Shown piece after piece: positions 60,983 to 64,000 of a DNA stretch of 64,000 nucleotides (positions are counted from its first letter, which is position 1; each line of letters opens with the position of its first letter). Location: NCBI RefSeq assembly GCF_005233875.1, contig NZ_SZPZ01000002.1, forward strand, positions 496,001-560,000. The letters are read 5' to 3'. Source of the DNA: Kribbella jiaozuonensis. GTDB taxonomy: Bacteria > Actinomycetota > Actinomycetes > Propionibacteriales > Kribbellaceae. Made by a program: the position numbers and the translations under genes. Below the pieces are notes generated by a model. It was not told where the DNA came from. It ran no database searches and saw only the letters and a list, made by a program, of their open reading frames with translations.

Positions 60983-62290
60983 TCAGGCCTTCCCGATGGC
61001 GTCGGCCACAATCGCCGCGCCGAGGGTGGTGGCGGGCACGCCGGAGCCCGGGTGCGCGCCCGCGCCGACGCAGTACAGACCCTTCACCGGGGACACGTTC
61101 GAGGCGCGGCGGCGGGCGGTCCGGTAGCCCTCCCAGGCCACTCCAGCCCACCAGGACGGCGACGTCTGCCGCGAGACCACGTTGTCCCGGACGGGCAGCC
61201 CGCGCGCGACCAGTAGGTCCAGTACGTCGTCGGTGGGGTAGCCGTGGACCAGTACCGACCAGGCCTGGTGGCCGGCAGGCGCCGTACCGCCGGTGCGGAC
61301 GACGACCGTCGGCGTCCCGTGCAGCACGGTCTCGAACGGCAGCTCCGGTACGGGCTCCTTCAGGCCGAGGTGGACGACGTACGCCGCCTGGGCCTGGTGC
61401 GTCGCGAGGATCCGTTTGCGGACCTTCTTGGCAGCCGGATCGATCACAAAGCTCTCGTAGAGCACCCGCGGGTCGACGTCGCTCACCACGACGTCGGCCG
61501 GGAGCTCCGTGCCGTCAGTGAGCCGTACGCCGGTCACTGCGCCGCCGGTCGTCGTCACCGCGACCACCTCGGCGCTGGTGTGGACCGTAACCTTCCGCTC
61601 GCTCGCCCGCTGCACCAGAGCATCGGCCAGTGCGCCGAAGCCGCCTGCGATCGTCCAGCGGCCGAAGGTGCGTTCCAGGTACGACCACACGCCGACGTAG
61701 CCGGGTGTGAGGGTCGCGTCCGAACCGCCTTGGGCTGCGAAGTGCCGCAGTACCGCGCGGGCCCGTTCGTCGCTCAGCTCTCGCCGTGCGACCTTCTCCA
61801 GGGACTGCCAGGGCTTGAGGGCGCGGATCGTCTTGATGGGCAACCTGTCCTCGAGCGGTGGCTCGAGTGAGGTCTTACGCAGGATCTGCCAGGTGTCGCC
61901 GTACGAATCGACCAGAGCGGTCCACTGCTCGGCTACAGCCGCACCTGCGAGGTCCGTCCAGGCCTCCTCCTGCAGGCCGCGGTCGCTGATCGGCAGGTCG
62001 AGCACGGAGCCGTCGGTGAACATGTGGCGGCGTGGCTCGGTCACCGGGTCCAGCTGGACCAGACTCTCGATCGGACGGCCGCTCTTGCGGAACAGATCGC
62101 GCAGCGCGGCCGGCAGCGTCGTACTGGCTGCTCCGGCGTCCCAGACGAAGCCGTCTGCTTCGACCCGGCCGAGCACTCCGCCGAGATGCTCGTTCTGCTC
62201 GCAGATGGTGACCTGGTGGCCCAGCTTGGCGAGCCGCACTGCACTGGCGAGACCGGCCAGCCCGGCCCCGACGACAATCACATTGGCCAT
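60983..62290 (-). CDS. CrtI-like FAD-dependent oxidoreductase (phytoene desaturase family)
   Basis: 435 residues. FAD-binding VIVVGAGLAGLASAVRLAKL with HVTICEQN-type second strand and GGVLGRVEADGFVWDAGAAS; C-terminal LYCVGAGAHPGSGVPATTLG is the CrtI signature. No phytoene synthase or other carotenoid gene nearby, so it may act on other polyenes or lipids. ATG overlaps the DUF4126 stop by 1 base. Confidence 0.85.
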   Translation of the reverse strand: MANVIVVGAGLAGLASAVRLAKLGHQVTICEQNEHLGGVLGRVEADGFVWDAGAASTTLPAALRDLFRKSGRPIESLVQLDPVTEPRRHMFTDGSVLDLPISDRGLQEEAWTDLAGAAVAEQWTALVDSYGDTWQILRKTSLEPPLEDRLPIKTIRALKPWQSLEKVARRELSDERARAVLRHFAAQGGSDATLTPGYVGVWSYLERTFGRWTIAGGFGALADALVQRASERKVTVHTSAEVVAVTTTGGAVTGVRLTDGTELPADVVVSDVDPRVLYESFVIDPAAKKVRKRILATHQAQAAYVVHLGLKEPVPELPFETVLHGTPTVVVRTGGTAPAGHQAWSVLVHGYPTDDVLDLLVARGLPVRDNVVSRQTSPSWWAGVAWEGYRTARRRASNVSPVKGLYCVGAGAHPGSGVPATTLGAAIVADAIGKA

Positions 62291-62901
62291 CAGGCAGCAC
62301 TGCTCCCAGTTGCAGGGGTAGTTCGTCTCTCTCGCCACGCCTTGAACCTGCGATACCCGCGTCGGATGAACCGGAACGCGAAGTACACGCCGATCAGTCC
62401 GAGGATCAGGAAGATGCTGGCGACGATCAGCGCGGCTTCCGGGTGGAACGCGGCCAGCGACACCACACCGGCCACGGCGACGTCCTCACCGGACGAGGCG
62501 GCGATGTTGGTGACCGGCTCGGGGGAGGTGTTGATCGCCAGCCGCAGACTGGCCTTCACGGTGTGCGAGAGCAGCGCCACCAGCCCACCGGTCGTGGCGA
62601 TGATCGCCTGGTGCAGGGTGCTCGCCTGACCGGACAGCATGGCGGCCAGGATCGCGCCGATCGTCGGCCGGATCACCGTCGAGATCGCGTCCCACGCGGA
62701 GTCGACGTACGGAATCTTGTCGGCGACGAACTCGAACGCGAACAGAACACCCGCTGCGATCAGCACCGGGGTCGTGGTCAGCGCGTGCGGTACGTCGTCG
62801 GCACCGGCGAACCGGCCCAGCAGACCGAGAATCAGCACGCAGACATAGGCATTCACGCCACTGGCCCAGCCAGTCGTGACCGCCAGCGGCAGCGCTTCCA
62901 A
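62290..62901 (-). CDS. DUF4126 membrane protein
   Basis: 203 residues with about five membrane spans: GVNAYVCVLILGLLGRF at the start, PTIGAILAAMLSG and ALIVASIFLILGLIGVYFAF at the end. The first codon is TTG with GGAG about 7 nt upstream. Co-transcribed with the CrtI-like gene. Function unknown. Confidence 0.85.
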   Translation of the reverse strand: MEALPLAVTTGWASGVNAYVCVLILGLLGRFAGADDVPHALTTTPVLIAAGVLFAFEFVADKIPYVDSAWDAISTVIRPTIGAILAAMLSGQASTLHQAIIATTGGLVALLSHTVKASLRLAINTSPEPVTNIAASSGEDVAVAGVVSLAAFHPEAALIVASIFLILGLIGVYFAFRFIRRGYRRFKAWRERRTTPATGSSAA

Positions 62902-63074
62902 TGTCCTGCTCCGTAACCCTCAGTGGCCGTATGTCCCGACACACGTTTTCGTCAGTATCGAACCCTCGGACGCGAGTTTTGGTTAACCGTTGACATCCGC
63001 GTCGCCTCGACCCACAGTGACTAGGCTGCCAGTCTCTGTGACCGGCACCCGCCCGAAGGGTTCAGGAGAACATC

Positions 63075-64000
63075 ATGCTGCGTCGTCCGAAGATTCTTGC
63101 CGCACTCGCTGCGGTAGCGCTGCCGGCCGCCCTGGTCGGCGTGTCGTTGGGAGGTCCACCCGCAGAGGCGTCACAACCGTCTGCGAAGCCCGCACCGTCC
63201 GCCGTCGCCGCCACGGCGTACAGCGCGGCCGCTGCGAAGTACGGCGTACCGGAGTCGGTCCTGCTGGCCGTCTCGTACGCCGAGTCGCGCTGGGACGACC
63301 ACGCCGGCGCGCCGAGCACCTCAGGTGGCTACGGCCCGATGCACCTCACCTCGCTGGGGGCGTCCGAGGTGGCCGACCTGTCCGGCAAGCAGAAGGTCGC
63401 GACGGCCGAGTCGCTGCAGACGCTGAAGAAGGCGTCCGCGCTGACCGGGCTGGACGCGTCCTCGCTGCGTACCGACGTCACCGCGAACATCAACGGCGGC
63501 GCCGCGGTGCTGGCGTCGTACCAGAAGTCGCTCGGCCTGCCGGTCGGAGCGACCACCTCACCGGCCGAGTGGTACGGCGCGGTCGCGTCGTACGCCGAGG
63601 CCGGCGACAAGGTCGGCGCTGCCGGATTCGCCGACGACGTCTACTCGATCATGGCCAAGGGTGCGGCACGTACGACGAACACCGGCCAGCAGATCGTGAT
63701 GCCGGCCGTCGCCGTCAAGCCGGACAAGGCACAGGTCGGCAAGCTGTCGCTGCCGGCCGGCGTACAGCCGTCGAAGTCGGACGTGGAGTGCCCGCCGACG
63801 CTCGGCTGTGAGTGGCTGCCGGCGCCGTACTCGACCTTCGGGACGGCCGGCGACTACGGCAACCACGACCTCGCCAAACGGCCGAAGACCGGCAAGATCG
63901 ACTACATCGTCATCCACGACACCGAGGGCACCTGGCAGGGCGTGCTGAACCTGGTCCAGGACCCGACGTACGTGAGCTGGAACTACACCATGCGGTCGTC
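63075..64000 (+). CDS. N-acetylmuramoyl-L-alanine amidase with N-terminal lysozyme-like domain (partial)
   Basis: The frame runs from ATG 63075 (AGGAGAA ribosome site) off the window, 308 codons seen. Signal peptide (ILAALAAVALPAALVGVSLG) ending near EAS. Residues about 45-175 resemble a transglycosylase-type helical domain (SVLLAVSYAESRWDDHAG, GGYGPMHLTSL). From about residue 275 an amidase_2 domain begins: KIDYIVIHDTEGTWQG carries the zinc-ligand His, and VSWNYTMRS follows at the window edge. Secreted cell-wall hydrolase. A TTGACA (62990-62995) and a TAGGCT (63022-63027) lie upstream, but their 26-bp spacing is too long to call a promoter. Confidence 0.88.
   Translation, partial: MLRRPKILAALAAVALPAALVGVSLGGPPAEASQPSAKPAPSAVAATAYSAAAAKYGVPESVLLAVSYAESRWDDHAGAPSTSGGYGPMHLTSLGASEVADLSGKQKVATAESLQTLKKASALTGLDASSLRTDVTANINGGAAVLASYQKSLGLPVGATTSPAEWYGAVASYAEAGDKVGAAGFADDVYSIMAKGAARTTNTGQQIVMPAVAVKPDKAQVGKLSLPAGVQPSKSDVECPPTLGCEWLPAPYSTFGTAGDYGNHDLAKRPKTGKIDYIVIHDTEGTWQGVLNLVQDPTYVSWNYTMRS

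Noticed and set aside
59005..61521. Very long plus-strand open frame opposite helD and the CrtI-like gene
   Set aside because: Arg/Pro/Gly-rich low-complexity product with no family motif, fully antisense to two clear genes; an effect of high GC. The same holds for long antisense frames at 10,370-12,886, 11,511-12,917 and 48,120-51,017.
62990..63027. Sigma-70 promoter before the amidase gene (TTGACA...TAGGCT)
   Set aside because: The two hexamers are 26 bases apart, too far for one promoter; neither can be assigned with confidence.

Overview
The window is high-GC DNA with Shine-Dalgarno motifs, many GTG/TTG starts and many start-stop overlaps, as in an actinomycete. Gene content (two DUF2961/GH172 genes, tandem ROK kinases, SigE-type sigma factor, class II DAHP synthase, PASTA kinase, HelD) suggests a Kribbella/Nocardioides-like member of the Propionibacteriales; the genus is inference. 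No rRNA, tRNA, CRISPR array, insertion sequence or phage module was seen.

Layout. 0-2 kb: end of a sugar ABC importer operon. 2-6 kb: STAS protein, then a two-component system behind an ABC exporter. 6-20.4 kb: a conserved core block: long-chain acyl-CoA ligase, two SRPBCC proteins, ArsA-like ATPase, small Cys protein, two ROK glucokinases, EEP nuclease/phosphatase, enoyl-CoA hydratase, LOR/SDH-domain protein, lipase, PlsC acyltransferase, DUF2237 protein and class II DAHP synthase. 20.4-49.4 kb: about 29 kb of accessory genes. 49.4-58.7 kb: the core resumes with PASTA kinase, LysM transglycosylase, thiO/thiE with a secreted RNase and barstar, a prenyl synthase, metF and a SixA-like phosphatase. 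58.7-64 kb: HelD helicase, a CrtI-like oxidoreductase, DUF4126 membrane protein and a cell-wall amidase cut by the window end. From memory, order and relative strands of the core genes match the M. tuberculosis fadD15-aroG-pknL-idsA2-Rv2172c region, so the accessory block looks like an insertion between aroG and the kinase gene.

The most interesting unit is 26.0-35.1 kb, a candidate fructan/difructose-anhydride utilisation locus. A divergent region with three LacI-type operators separates (i) a 1151-residue fusion of an inulin-fructotransferase-like GH91 beta-helix, a GH32 fructanase and ricin-type lectin repeats from (ii) a lipoprotein sugar-binding protein, two permeases, a cytoplasmic DUF2961/GH172 enzyme and a LacI regulator. 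The proposed job is: convert inulin outside to cyclic difructose anhydride, import it, and open it inside with GH172. The fusion is odd: GH91 runs in frame into GH32, which keeps its own signal peptide, and a complete Tat signal peptide sits upstream as a separate 60-codon frame.

Other patterns: at least thirteen genes have a TANNNT -10 box exactly 6-7 nt before the start codon (leaderless-transcript pattern); a hairpin-bearing intergenic repeat occurs twice, inverted; four TAGC-N3-GCTA repeats flank a good promoter before a SnoaL/DUF1772/NIPSNAP operon; a secreted RNase and barstar are translationally coupled to thiE; one gene carries a clear -1 frameshift; and a 45-codon membrane-protein gene lies beside an Xre-like regulator.
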